Assembly (NCBI RefSeq): GCF_000968685.2
Contig: NZ_LAKD02000035.1
Coordinates: forward strand, 1-64,000
Length of the DNA: 64,000 nucleotides
Direction: 5' to 3'
From: Streptomyces antioxidans
GTDB taxonomy: Bacteria; Actinomycetota; Actinomycetes; Streptomycetales; Streptomycetaceae
How positions within the stretch are numbered: the stretch's first letter is position 1; each line of letters starts with the position of its first letter. Below, piece after piece: positions 1 to 8,116 of this stretch. Both the position numbers and the translations under genes were made by a program. The notes under the pieces are model-generated. The model saw only the letters and a list, made by a program, of their open reading frames with translations. It made no database searches and had not been told where the DNA came from.

Positions 1-1194
1 GGGGGCGGGGATGGAGGCGGGGGGCGGGGCGGGGTCAGCCTTGTCCACCGGGCTGGCAGTGTCGGCCTTGCTCGCCTTGTCGCTAGGTGCCTTGGCACTA
101 GGCGTCTTGTCGTTGGCCGTCTTGTCGCTGGCCGTTGTGTCGCTCGGCGTCGTGTCGCTGGGCGCCTTGTCGTTGGCCGCGGCTTCCGCGGGGGCGGTGG
201 CTTCCGCAGGGGCGGTGGCTTCCGCGGGGGCCTTCTTCACCTCGGCCGCGGCGGAGCCCCGGGAGGTGAACTGGGTCATCCTGACCTTGCGCCAGATCGC
301 CCTCTTCCTGGCCTTGGGCCCGGCGCCCTCGGCCTTGACGACATCGACCCCGTCGGCCACGTCGGGCTGGGGGGCGTCGGCCCGAGCGGCCTCGGCCTTG
401 GCCACCAGCTCGGCCGCCACCCGGGCCTCCTCCGCCGCCTGGGCCTCGGCCAACTGCCGGGCGGCCTCGACCTCTTCCTCCAGGACGGCCGCGAGGCGGC
501 CGACGAGCGGCGAGTGGACGACGACGCGGGGGCGCATCCGGGTGCGTGCGAATTCGTCCACCGGCTGATCCGCCACCAGCCGCCCCGATTCCAGGGTGAG
601 CACCTGGTCCGCGAGGCGGATCGCGCCCTCGGCGTCCTCGGTGGCGACGAGGACGGCGCCGCCCTGGGCGGCGAATTGGCGCAGCAGCCCGTGCAACCAC
701 GCGGTCTCCCGGGGCGACAGGCCCCGTGCGGGCTCGTCGAGGACCAGGGTGTGCGGGTCCCCGAGCAGCGCGGTGGCGATCCCGAGGCGACGCTCCGCCC
801 CAGTGGACAGATCACCGAGACGCTCGTCCGCAAGATCAGTGAGGCCGACCACATCGAGCACGACATCTGCGCGAGCGGCAGCCACCCCGGCCGCGGCACC
901 GAGCATCCTCAGATGCCCCCGCACGGTGCGGCCCGGGTGACCGGGGACGTCCTCGAGGAGAACGCCGACCTCATGAGCCGGGCGCCGGATGCGGTGCAGG
1001 GGGCGGCCCCGGAAGAAGGCGGAGCCATGGCCCCGATCGAGCTGCAGCAGAAGCCGCAGCGCGGTGGTCTTGCCCGCGCCGGGGCCACCGAGCAGTGCGG
1101 TGACCCGGCCCGCCGGGGCCTCGAAGGTGAGGTCATCGACAACGGGCGGTTGGTCGCGGCGGGGGGTGCTGGTCAGTCCGGTGGCCTGGATCAT
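1..1194 (-). CDS. ABC transporter ATP-binding protein, C-terminus cut by window edge
   Basis: The frame is open from an ATG at 1194 (GGGAG just upstream) to the left edge, so at least 398 codons are present and the stop lies outside. Walker A is GGPGAGKTT at residues 36-44; the signature is LSTGAERRLGIA, an altered LSGGQ, followed by Walker B LVLDEPARGL. This is one nucleotide-binding domain, of the kind that pairs with ABC-2 type membrane proteins (inference; the partner would be further left). After about residue 220 the protein turns into an Ala/Lys/Glu-rich tail, then into short tandem repeats (AEATAP three times, then PSDTT / ASDKT units) encoded by repeated 15-bp DNA. Such a tail is unusual for an ABC ATPase and is probably disordered. 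Substrate unknown. Confidence 0.85.
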   Translation of the reverse strand, partial: MIQATGLTSTPRRDQPPVVDDLTFEAPAGRVTALLGGPGAGKTTALRLLLQLDRGHGSAFFRGRPLHRIRRPAHEVGVLLEDVPGHPGRTVRGHLRMLGAAAGVAAARADVVLDVVGLTDLADERLGDLSTGAERRLGIATALLGDPHTLVLDEPARGLSPRETAWLHGLLRQFAAQGGAVLVATEDAEGAIRLADQVLTLESGRLVADQPVDEFARTRMRPRVVVHSPLVGRLAAVLEEEVEAARQLAEAQAAEEARVAAELVAKAEAARADAPQPDVADGVDVVKAEGAGPKARKRAIWRKVRMTQFTSRGSAAAEVKKAPAEATAPAEATAPAEAAANDKAPSDTTPSDTTASDKTANDKTPSAKAPSDKASKADTASPVDKADPAPPPASIPAP

Positions 1195-1266
1195 GGCTTC
1201 TCCCGCGGGGCATGGAACCGCTCGATGGCACGTGGGGACTGGTGACGTACCGGAGAACGGTAACCC

Positions 1267-1294
1267 GCTATGTCCTATTTCTTCAGGACATAGC
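1267..1294. promoter_or_regulatory. AT-rich inverted repeat upstream of the ABC ATPase gene
   Basis: Two perfect 10-base arms, GCTATGTCCT and AGGACATAGC, are separated by eight bases. The repeat lies 73 bases upstream of the ABC ATPase start and 36 bases downstream of the NrtR stop, both genes being on the minus strand. Its low GC in this chromosome argues for an operator or promoter element rather than a typical GC-rich terminator, but a terminator for the NrtR gene is also possible. Confidence 0.5.
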
Positions 1295-1329
1295 ACTCCC
1301 GGGGAGTCGTCGTGTCATGACCCGCCTCC

Positions 1330-2091
1330 TCACACCTCGGGACGAAGCATGGGCGGATTGAGCAGCGTTGCCCCACCGGCCCGGAACAGCTGGGCGGGGC
1401 GGCCCCCCTGACGGGTCGTCGTACCGCCGGTGGGCACCAGGAAGCCCGGGGTGCCGGTGACCTTGCGGTGGAAGTTCCGCGGGTCAAGGGCCACGCCCCA
1501 CACCGCCTCGTACACCCGGCGCAGCTCGCCGACCGTGAACTCCTGCGGGCAGAAGGCGGTGGCCAGCGAGGAGTACTCGATCTTGGAGCGGGCGCGCTCG
1601 ACCCCGTCCGCGAGGATGCGGGCATGGTCGAAGGCGAGCGGGGCGGCCAGATCGCTGTCCCGCCCGAAGACCCCCTCCTGGTCGAGCAGCGACTCGACCG
1701 GCGCCCAGCGCACGCTGTGCGCGTCACCCCCGGCGCGGGGCGCGGGCAGATCGGGCGCCAGCGCGAGATGCGCCACGCTGACCACGCGCATCCGGGGGTC
1801 ACGCTTCGGATCGCCGTAGGTGGCGAGCTGCTCGAGGTGGGCCGCGTTCGGCGGGACCGGAAGCGTGGGATCATGCGCGAGCAGCCCGGTCTCCTCCGCC
1901 AACTCCCTGGCAGCGGCGACGGACAGGTCCTCATCGGACCGCACAAAACCGCCGGGCAGCGCCCACCGCCCCTTGAAGGGCGGCTCCCCGCGGCGTACGG
2001 CCAGCGCACACAGCGAATGCCGCCGCACGGTGAGCACGACCAGATCAACGGTGACGGCGAATGCCGGAAAGGCCGACGGGTCGTAGGGCAT
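1330..2091 (-). CDS. NrtR-family transcriptional regulator (Nudix domain plus winged helix)
   Basis: A 253-residue protein with an N-terminal Nudix fold and a C-terminal winged helix (DPRNFHRKVTGTPGFLVPTG...GRPAQLFR), the layout of NrtR regulators of NAD metabolism that sense ADP-ribose-like ligands. The Nudix box is complete: G-x5-E-x7-REL-x-EE-x-GL within GGFVRSDEDLSVAAARELAE and the residues after it. Many NrtR proteins have lost box residues, so hydrolase activity may remain here (inference). The ATG at 2091 has no clear ribosome binding site, but a TATGAT hexamer ends 7 bases upstream, which fits a leaderless transcript. The adjacent genes are not NAD genes, so the regulon is unknown; an ADP-ribosylglycohydrolase lies about 7 kb away. 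Confidence 0.85.
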   Translation of the reverse strand: MPYDPSAFPAFAVTVDLVVLTVRRHSLCALAVRRGEPPFKGRWALPGGFVRSDEDLSVAAARELAEETGLLAHDPTLPVPPNAAHLEQLATYGDPKRDPRMRVVSVAHLALAPDLPAPRAGGDAHSVRWAPVESLLDQEGVFGRDSDLAAPLAFDHARILADGVERARSKIEYSSLATAFCPQEFTVGELRRVYEAVWGVALDPRNFHRKVTGTPGFLVPTGGTTTRQGGRPAQLFRAGGATLLNPPMLRPEV

Positions 2092-2100
2092 GACGCGATC

Positions 2101-2123
2101 ATAGTCGTCTGCCTGACGATAAT
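2101..2123. promoter_or_regulatory. Candidate autoregulatory operator of the NrtR regulator
   Basis: An imperfect inverted repeat with arms ATAGTCGTC and GACGATAAT (7 of 9 positions symmetric) and a 5-base centre lies directly upstream of the NrtR start. Its edge overlaps the TATGAT -10-like hexamer (minus strand, 2098-2103). The placement suits autorepression; the binding protein is inferred. Confidence 0.45.
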
Positions 2124-2599
2124 CAGGCTCTTGAGCATGATCACCGATGTTCGTGAAATCGCTCTCTCAAGCGCTCGCCTGCACGGTTCCCGCACCTCCT
2201 TCCGAATCCCCCGGCCCGCCTCTCCCGGGCAAACCGCCCCAGCCCAACCCACCGGCCGCTCCGGTCCGCCGCGCCACGGCGGATCTCCCTCGCTGTCCGT
2301 ATGTCCCCTGTCCGTATGTCCCCTGTCCGCGCGCCGTACGCCTTCAGCGAGCAGTACCGGGAGGGGGCGTCCGGCCGCGACGCCCGCTTCTCGGCTTACC
2401 TCTCCCGCCTTCGGGCCCACGGGCCGCCACTGGCCGCCGGGCCGGACCCACCCGGCTTTGGCTCGTCGGCTGCCCCGGACCGCATGTATGAGGCCCGAGT
2501 CGTCCAGCCTCCAGTGGATCGGGGTCCCCCGAGGGCAGGCCGCAGGCCGCCCCTGGCCTCCGCCCCCGGACTCCACCGGGCTCCCGCGGCCCGTCCGGG
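2124..2599. other. Non-coding stretch with a short tandem repeat
   Basis: No convincing gene lies between the NrtR promoter and the end of the DUF4192 gene. The open frames crossing this stretch are GC-rich shadows rich in Pro, Arg and Ala. A perfect 15-bp unit, CTGTCCGTATGTCCC, occurs 2.5 times at 2293-2329. Confidence 0.5.
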
Positions 2600-4165
2600 T
2601 CAGCGTCGGCTGCGAGTGCTCCGGCCGCCGGTCCGGCGCCGGGTGCGCGGCCGTCCTTCCGGGCGGCGCCTGCCACCCGGGGCACTCGTCCCTGCCGGGG
2701 CGCTGCCGCCCGGGCCCGCCGCCCCGCTCTGCCGCTCCCGCGCCGACTGCCGCTCCGGCTGGCCTTCCGCCTCCCCCGATTCCCCCGCAACTTCCTCCGG
2801 CTCCTCCGCGCCCATGCGGGCGGCCGACTCCACGAGTTCGGCCGACTCGGCGGGCACAGCTGACTCAACCGGTCCGGCACTCTCCTTGGCCGTTTCGGCC
2901 GGGGCTCCGGCCGCCCCCAACGGCTCGGTGGACGCCAATTCGCCCAGCCGCTCCAGCTCCGCGTGCACCGCGGCGTGTACAGCACGATCGGCGCGATCGG
3001 CGCGATCAGCCAGGTCGGTACGGTCGGCCGAGTCAGCGCCGTCTGAGTCCTCCCGGCGCAGGCACTGACGCAACAGCTTCGGATGGACCCCCTCATTGCA
3101 CGCCTGGTGCAACAACCTCGCGAAGAGGTAGTCCGGATCGACCCGGAGCGCACGGCCGAGCGCCACCCGTGCCATGAGCTCATCACCCGCCGACCAGGCG
3201 ACCCACCCGGCCAGGGTGAGCGGTGCCGCCGCATGCTCCCCGTAGGAGCCGACGCAGCGGCGGGCCAGCGCGCGCCACAGCCGCAGCGCCGCGTCGGCGT
3301 CCGCTTCTTCCATCCATCCGGCCACCCGGTCCCGGGTCCGCCGGTCCTGGAGCCCGATGATCATCGCCGCCGCCTCCTGGTCGTCGAGCAGACCGTCATC
3401 GCGGAGATCGGCCGCACAGGCGTCGGCGACCGGCGGCGCGGCCTGGAATGTGTCCAGCAACCGGCCCACCAGACCGAGGGTTTGGGCCCGCACCGTCGCG
3501 GAGTCGGCACCGTCCAGGGTCCTCGGCACGAGTTCGGCTCCGGCCACGTCCAGCGCCCGCTCCTGGCCATCGGCCCGGGGTCCGTCGAGCGGGGCGAGCC
3601 TGGCCTCCATCTCGCGCACCGAGCCGCGCACCTGGACCCCCGCGAATGTCGCCGCCGCGGCCATGACCGAGGTGCCGGGCAGGGCGAGCGGAACGCCTTC
3701 CGGCGGACAGCAGCGCCGGTCGGGGCAGACATATGACCAGAACCGGCCGCCGGAGATGCACAGCGCCTCGAAGACCGGCACCTCCAACCCGCCGCACGCG
3801 ATGCGCAGCCGCTGGGAGAGGGGCCGCAGCCGCTCCATCGCCTCCTGCGCGGACTCGCCCTCGGCCGGCTCCTGGCACAGGAACAGCACGACCCCGTCCG
3901 GCCGCACGCCACGCCGCTCGCTGCCGGTGATCAGGCATTCGGCGAGCTGATCGCAGATCTCGGGCCACTCCTCCGGGACCCGGGGAATGCCGAGCCTCAG
4001 CCTGCCGCCGAACCGGCCGCGGGCGCCGTGCAGCGCGATCATCACGATGCTGTCGTCCGGCTGGAAGCCCAGGACATAGGGCAGGGCATCGGCGAGCTCC
4101 GCCGGGCTGCGGAGGGTGACCTGCTCTTCGCCGGGCAGACCGGCCGCTTCGTTGTGTCGAGTCAT
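2600..4165 (-). CDS. DUF4192 domain-containing protein
   Basis: A 521-residue protein. Residues 1 to about 330 match the actinobacterial DUF4192 pattern: TLRSPAELADALPYVLGFQPDDSIVMIAL near the N-terminus, then a helical domain ending in tetratricopeptide-like sequence (ALGRALRVDPDYLFARLLHQAC). The last ~150 residues are low complexity, with DRADRADRA repeats, a Glu/Ala-rich stretch and a very basic Arg-rich end. Function unknown. The ATG at 4165 (MTRHNEAAGL) is preferred over an upstream in-frame codon at 4201 because the longer version adds only poorly conserved basic residues and would run to within two bases of the DnaA-box palindrome. It is divergent from the RecQ-like helicase. Confidence 0.75.
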   Translation of the reverse strand: MTRHNEAAGLPGEEQVTLRSPAELADALPYVLGFQPDDSIVMIALHGARGRFGGRLRLGIPRVPEEWPEICDQLAECLITGSERRGVRPDGVVLFLCQEPAEGESAQEAMERLRPLSQRLRIACGGLEVPVFEALCISGGRFWSYVCPDRRCCPPEGVPLALPGTSVMAAAATFAGVQVRGSVREMEARLAPLDGPRADGQERALDVAGAELVPRTLDGADSATVRAQTLGLVGRLLDTFQAAPPVADACAADLRDDGLLDDQEAAAMIIGLQDRRTRDRVAGWMEEADADAALRLWRALARRCVGSYGEHAAAPLTLAGWVAWSAGDELMARVALGRALRVDPDYLFARLLHQACNEGVHPKLLRQCLRREDSDGADSADRTDLADRADRADRAVHAAVHAELERLGELASTEPLGAAGAPAETAKESAGPVESAVPAESAELVESAARMGAEEPEEVAGESGEAEGQPERQSARERQSGAAGPGGSAPAGTSAPGGRRRPEGRPRTRRRTGGRSTRSRR

Positions 4166-4202
4166 GGCCCGACGGTCCCTCAGCCCCGCCGACCCCGCCA
4201 CC

Positions 4203-4226
4203 CCTGTGGATAAGGTTATCCACAGG
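4203..4226. promoter_or_regulatory. Perfect 24-bp palindrome made of two inverted DnaA boxes
   Basis: TGTGGATAA (4205-4213) and TTATCCACA (4216-4224) are exact consensus DnaA boxes in opposite orientation, two bases apart, and the symmetry extends two further bases on each side. The element lies between the divergent starts of the DUF4192 gene (4165) and the RecQ-like gene (4276). DnaA binding and a role in controlling both genes are inferences from the consensus. Confidence 0.65.
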
Positions 4227-4275
4227 CTGCCGGAGGCGTTGGCGCGATGTCGGCGGGATCGGGTTGCATGGGGGC

Positions 4276-6441
4276 ATGAGCGACGAAGACCTGCGCATCT
4301 CGGCCGACCGCGTCCTAGCCCGCCTCGTCGGGGACACCACCGGCTCCGCCCGGCTCCGGGAAGATCAATGGCGGGCGATCGAGGCGCTGGTCGCCGAGCG
4401 CCGCCGGGCGCTGGTCGTGCAGCGCACCGGCTGGGGCAAATCGGCGGTGTATTTCGTCGCCACCGCGCTGCTGCGCGAGCGCGGCGGCGGTCCGACCGTG
4501 ATCGTCTCCCCGCTGCTCGCGCTGATGCGCAACCAGGTCGAGGCCGCCGCGCGCGCCGGTATCCAGGCCCGCACGATCAATTCCGCGAACACCGAGGAGT
4601 GGGACACGATCCAGGCGGAGGTGGCCGCGGGTGAGGTGGATGTGCTGCTGGTGAGCCCGGAGCGGCTCAACAACCCCGACTTCCGCGATCAAGTGCTCCC
4701 CCAGCTGGCCGCCGCCACCGGCCTGCTGGTCGTCGACGAGGCACACTGCATTTCCGACTGGGGCCATGATTTCCGGCCCGACTACCGCAGGCTGCGCACC
4801 ATGCTCGCCGATCTTCCCCAGGGCGTGCCCGTGCTCGCCACCACCGCGACCGCGAACGCGCGGGTCACCGCCGATGTGGCCGAACAGCTGGGCACGGGCG
4901 AAGGCGCCGGGCAGGCGCTGGTGCTGCGCGGCCCACTGGACCGGGAGAGCCTGCGGCTGGGTGTGCTGCCGCTGCCGGACGCCGCGCATCGGCTCGCCTG
5001 GCTCGCCGACCACCTCGATGAGCTGCCGGGCTCCGGGATCATCTACACCCTCACCGTGGCCGCGGCCGAGGAGGTGTCCGCGTTCCTGCGGCAGCGCGGC
5101 CACACCGTCGCGTCCTACACCGGCAAGACGGAGAACGCGGATCGCCAGCAGGCCGAGGAGGACCTGCTGGCCAACCGGGTCAAGGCGCTGGTCGCCACCT
5201 CCGCGCTGGGCATGGGATTCGACAAGCCGGACCTCGGCTTCGTGGTGCATCTCGGCTCGCCGTCCTCCCCCATCGCCTACTACCAGCAGGTCGGGCGCGC
5301 CGGGCGCGGTGTGGAGCATGCCGAGGTGCTGCTTCTGCCCGGCCGCGAGGACGAGGCGATCTGGCGGTATTTCGCCTCGCTCGCCTTCCCGCCCGAGGAG
5401 CAGGTGCGCCGCACGCTCGACGTGCTCGCGGCATCGGACCGGCCGGTGTCGCTGCCCGCGCTCGAGCCCCAGGTGGAGCTGCGGCGATCGCGTCTGGAGA
5501 TCATGCTCAAGGTGCTTGATGTGGACGGCGCGGTGCGGCGGGTGCGCGGCGGCTGGACGGCCACCGGGCAGCCCTGGGCATACGACGCGGAGCGGTATGC
5601 GTGGGTGGCGCGCCAGCGGGAGACCGAGCAGCAGGCCATGCGGGAGTACGCCACGACGGCCGACTGCCGGATGGAGTTCCTGCGGCGGCAGCTGGACGAC
5701 GAGAAGGCGGCGCCCTGTGGCCGCTGTGACAACTGCGCGGGGGCGCGGTTCACCACCGAGGTGTCCGCAGCCGCGCTGGACGCGGCGCGCGGTGAGCTGG
5801 GGCGGCCCGGTGTCGAGGTGGAGCCGCGCCGCATGTGGCCGACTGGGCTGCCCGCGGTGGGCGTCGATCTCAAGGGCCGCATTCCGGCGGGTGAGCAGGC
5901 CGCTTTGGGCCGGGCCCTGGGCCGTCTGTCCGACATCGGCTGGGGAAACCGGCTGCGGCCACTGCTGGCCCCACAGAGCCCGGACGCCCCGGCGCCCGAC
6001 GATGTGGCCGGTGCGGTGGTGACGGTGCTCGCCGACTGGGCGAAGGGCCCCGGTGGCTGGGCCGCGGGGGCGCCGGACGCCCCGGACCGCCCGGTGGGCG
6101 TGGTCACGATCGACTCGCGCACCCGCCCGCGGCTGATCCGGTCGCTTGGCGAACGGATCGCCACCGTTGGCCGGTTGCCCCTGCTCGGGAGCGTCGCGTA
6201 CCACGACGGCGAGTTCGACACCCGGGTGCCGCGCACCAATAGCGCCCAGCGGCTGCGGGCACTGCACGGCGCGCTGACCGTACCGCCCCCGCTGGCGGCG
6301 GCCCTTGCCGAGGCCGGTGGACCGGTGCTGCTGGTGGACGACTTGGCGGACACCGGCTGGACCTTGGCCGTCGCCGCCCGGCTGCTCCGCCGGGCCGGGG
6401 CGACCGGGGTGTTTCCGCTGGTCCTGGCCGTGCAAGGGTAG
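4276..6441 (+). CDS. RecQ-family DNA helicase fused to a phosphoribosyltransferase-like domain
   Basis: A 721-residue SF2 helicase. Walker A is QRTGWGKS (49-56), motif II is DEAH (154-157) followed by the RecQ hallmark CISDWGHDFRPDYRRL, and motif VI is QQVGRAGRG. A four-cysteine zinc site (C-x~20-CGRCDNC) follows. The region after about residue 590 is not RecQ: it holds TIDSRTRPRLIRSLGERIA and then VLLVDDLADTGWTL near 684-697, which matches the PRPP-binding loop of type I phosphoribosyltransferases such as ComFC. The protein thus couples 3'-5' helicase sequence to a PRTase-like tail. The ATG at 4276 follows GGGGGC; a TTG four codons upstream is also in frame. Transcription probably starts near the DnaA-box palindrome. 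Confidence 0.85.
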   Translation: MSDEDLRISADRVLARLVGDTTGSARLREDQWRAIEALVAERRRALVVQRTGWGKSAVYFVATALLRERGGGPTVIVSPLLALMRNQVEAAARAGIQARTINSANTEEWDTIQAEVAAGEVDVLLVSPERLNNPDFRDQVLPQLAAATGLLVVDEAHCISDWGHDFRPDYRRLRTMLADLPQGVPVLATTATANARVTADVAEQLGTGEGAGQALVLRGPLDRESLRLGVLPLPDAAHRLAWLADHLDELPGSGIIYTLTVAAAEEVSAFLRQRGHTVASYTGKTENADRQQAEEDLLANRVKALVATSALGMGFDKPDLGFVVHLGSPSSPIAYYQQVGRAGRGVEHAEVLLLPGREDEAIWRYFASLAFPPEEQVRRTLDVLAASDRPVSLPALEPQVELRRSRLEIMLKVLDVDGAVRRVRGGWTATGQPWAYDAERYAWVARQRETEQQAMREYATTADCRMEFLRRQLDDEKAAPCGRCDNCAGARFTTEVSAAALDAARGELGRPGVEVEPRRMWPTGLPAVGVDLKGRIPAGEQAALGRALGRLSDIGWGNRLRPLLAPQSPDAPAPDDVAGAVVTVLADWAKGPGGWAAGAPDAPDRPVGVVTIDSRTRPRLIRSLGERIATVGRLPLLGSVAYHDGEFDTRVPRTNSAQRLRALHGALTVPPPLAAALAEAGGPVLLVDDLADTGWTLAVAARLLRRAGATGVFPLVLAVQG

Positions 6442-6670
6442 GGAGAGCGGCGGCCGCCGCGGGGCGCAAACCGGCCAGGAATGTAGAACGCACATCCAGG
6501 TAAAACAGTCAGTGGTGCCGACTGTGCATTGCCGCACGCGGGCGCTGCCGCGAGAATTGTCAGTAGCTCCCCCGCCCCCGGTCCGGCCGTGGTACCGACG
6601 GGGCTGTGTCGTGGCCCGCGCCCGTGCCCGACCCTTCGCACGGACTGTGGGCGCAGACGAAGGGAGGACC

Positions 6671-7288
6671 GTGACCTTCGGCTTCGCTCCGCCACCGGCC
6701 GCCGATTCCGCTTCCCGATCCGGCCGGATGCTTCAGCCCGCCGAGTGGGCGGCAGCGGGAATCCCGTTGCTGCGCAATCCGCGCGAGGTGGTCACCGGGC
6801 TGCACATCCGCCATCTGCCGACGCCCTCGACCGCCGTCGTCGCGGTCCTCGATCCGGAGGAACGGCTCGCGGCGAGCGCGTCGTTCGTCCGCCGCGGCGC
6901 CATCGATGGCTGGGACTTCCGGAACGCACTGCTGGCGCAGTTGCGCCGGGTGATCCCGCACGATCTGCGGCGCCGCACACCGATCCGCACCGCCGTGCTG
7001 CTCTACTGCCGCGAGGGCGAGAGCCGGTGGACGGAGGAGGACGGCGCCTGGATGTGGGGGCTACGCGACGCCTGCACCCTGCACGGACTGCGCTGTGGTG
7101 CGTACATAACCCTGACTCACGACGGATGGCGGGTCCTCGGCGAGGGACGGGGCGGCCGTCGGCCACACTCCGCTTCGCTGCCGACCGAGTTGGGCGTGGC
7201 CGTCGAGGGGGACGGCGACGCCAAGGCGCTGCCGCGGCCCCACCTCGGAGGGCGTCGCAAGGCACTGAGCCACTCCGCCGCCGTCTGA
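6671..7288 (+). CDS. Conserved hypothetical protein, possible degenerate RadC/JAB-like fold
   Basis: A 205-residue protein. The GTG at 6671 sits behind an excellent ribosome binding site (AGGGAGGACC). I do not recognise a named family. The central part (VVAVLDPEERLAAS...LLYCREGESRWTEEDGAWMW...LRCGAYITLTHDGWRVL) follows the order of RadC-type JAB domains: a strand ending in D, a segment equivalent to HxHPxGxxxxSxxD, then a strand pair near 'DHIIV'. The metal-binding histidines are replaced (YCR instead of HNH) while the final acidic residue is kept (EED). If the resemblance is real, the enzyme would be inactive. The C-terminal 40 residues look disordered. The 230 bases upstream, after the helicase gene, show no gene. 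Confidence 0.7.
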   Translation: MTFGFAPPPAADSASRSGRMLQPAEWAAAGIPLLRNPREVVTGLHIRHLPTPSTAVVAVLDPEERLAASASFVRRGAIDGWDFRNALLAQLRRVIPHDLRRRTPIRTAVLLYCREGESRWTEEDGAWMWGLRDACTLHGLRCGAYITLTHDGWRVLGEGRGGRRPHSASLPTELGVAVEGDGDAKALPRPHLGGRRKALSHSAAV

Positions 7289-7388
7289 CCGGCCGCGGTC
7301 CGCGCGGTCACCGGCCGTCCGGACGCCGGACAGCTCCGCCACGGGGGACAGAGGCTGCCGGACACCGGGCGTTCGGGGATGTGCGGCC

Positions 7389-8084
7389 TCAGGCGCCCGT
7401 ACCGAGAAGGGTGTCGATGCGCTTCGGATCGCCGCAGACGATCAGCAGCGTCCCGGCACGGCCCATAGTTTCGGGCAGCGCCTGGGCCACCGTGTCGTTC
7501 GTACCGCCGTTGACGGCGACGATCACGACCGGGCGGCTCTTGAGGCGGTCGGCATCCGCGGCGGCGTAGAAGACATCGTCTCCGGCGTCGTGCTGCGCCC
7601 AGTAGGACGCCTCACCGAAGGACAACTCATGTGCCGCCCACGGATGCTGCTCTCCGGTGGTCAGCACCAGGATGTCACCGGGGGCGCGGCCGGAATCCAG
7701 GAGCAGGTCGACCGCCTCATCCGCCGCGTCCAGGGCGCCGTCCACCGTGGCGGGGATCAGCTGGATCTGGGGCGCGGCCTTGGTGGCGGTGGGTGCGGCC
7801 TTGGCAGCCGAGGCCGCCGGGGCGGTCGGCACGGGCTTCGTCGCATCGCTCGTGGTGCGCTGCGACTGAGCCGACGAGGTTCCGGCGGGGCCACGGTTGG
7901 GACCGGGGCTTCCGGGCCGCCGCGGTGCGGGCCGGGGGCCGGGACCAGGGACAGGGCGAGGGGTCGGCGCGGTACGGCCTGCGGCCGGTGTCGCGCGGGG
8001 ACCCGGGACACTCTCGTGAATCTGAGGCTCCTCGGGGATGAGAGGCATGGGCTGATGTCTATCAAACGTCGGTGCGAGTCGCAT
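7389..8084 (-). CDS. Conserved hypothetical protein resembling a lone helicase C-terminal segment
   Basis: A 231-residue protein whose first ~100 residues are Pro/Ala-rich and probably disordered. The last ~120 form a compact domain: VDGALDAADEAVDLLLDSG..DILVLTTGE, then LKSRPVVIVAVNGG, then a stretch ending LLIVCGDPKRIDTLLG. This order of strands resembles the C-terminal part of UvrD-type SF1 helicases, but no ATPase motif is present, so it cannot be a helicase alone. Start is uncertain: ATG 8084 or ATG 8048 (MPLIPEEPQ), neither with a clear ribosome binding site. It ends about 100 bases from the convergent hypothetical gene and follows rnhB by about 30 bases, which suggests co-transcription with rnhB. 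Confidence 0.65.
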   Translation of the reverse strand: MRLAPTFDRHQPMPLIPEEPQIHESVPGPRATPAAGRTAPTPRPVPGPGPRPAPRRPGSPGPNRGPAGTSSAQSQRTTSDATKPVPTAPAASAAKAAPTATKAAPQIQLIPATVDGALDAADEAVDLLLDSGRAPGDILVLTTGEQHPWAAHELSFGEASYWAQHDAGDDVFYAAADADRLKSRPVVIVAVNGGTNDTVAQALPETMGRAGTLLIVCGDPKRIDTLLGTGA

Positions 8085-8116
8085 CGGCGGGTGGCGGTTT
8101 CGACCGCTTGGTCTGC

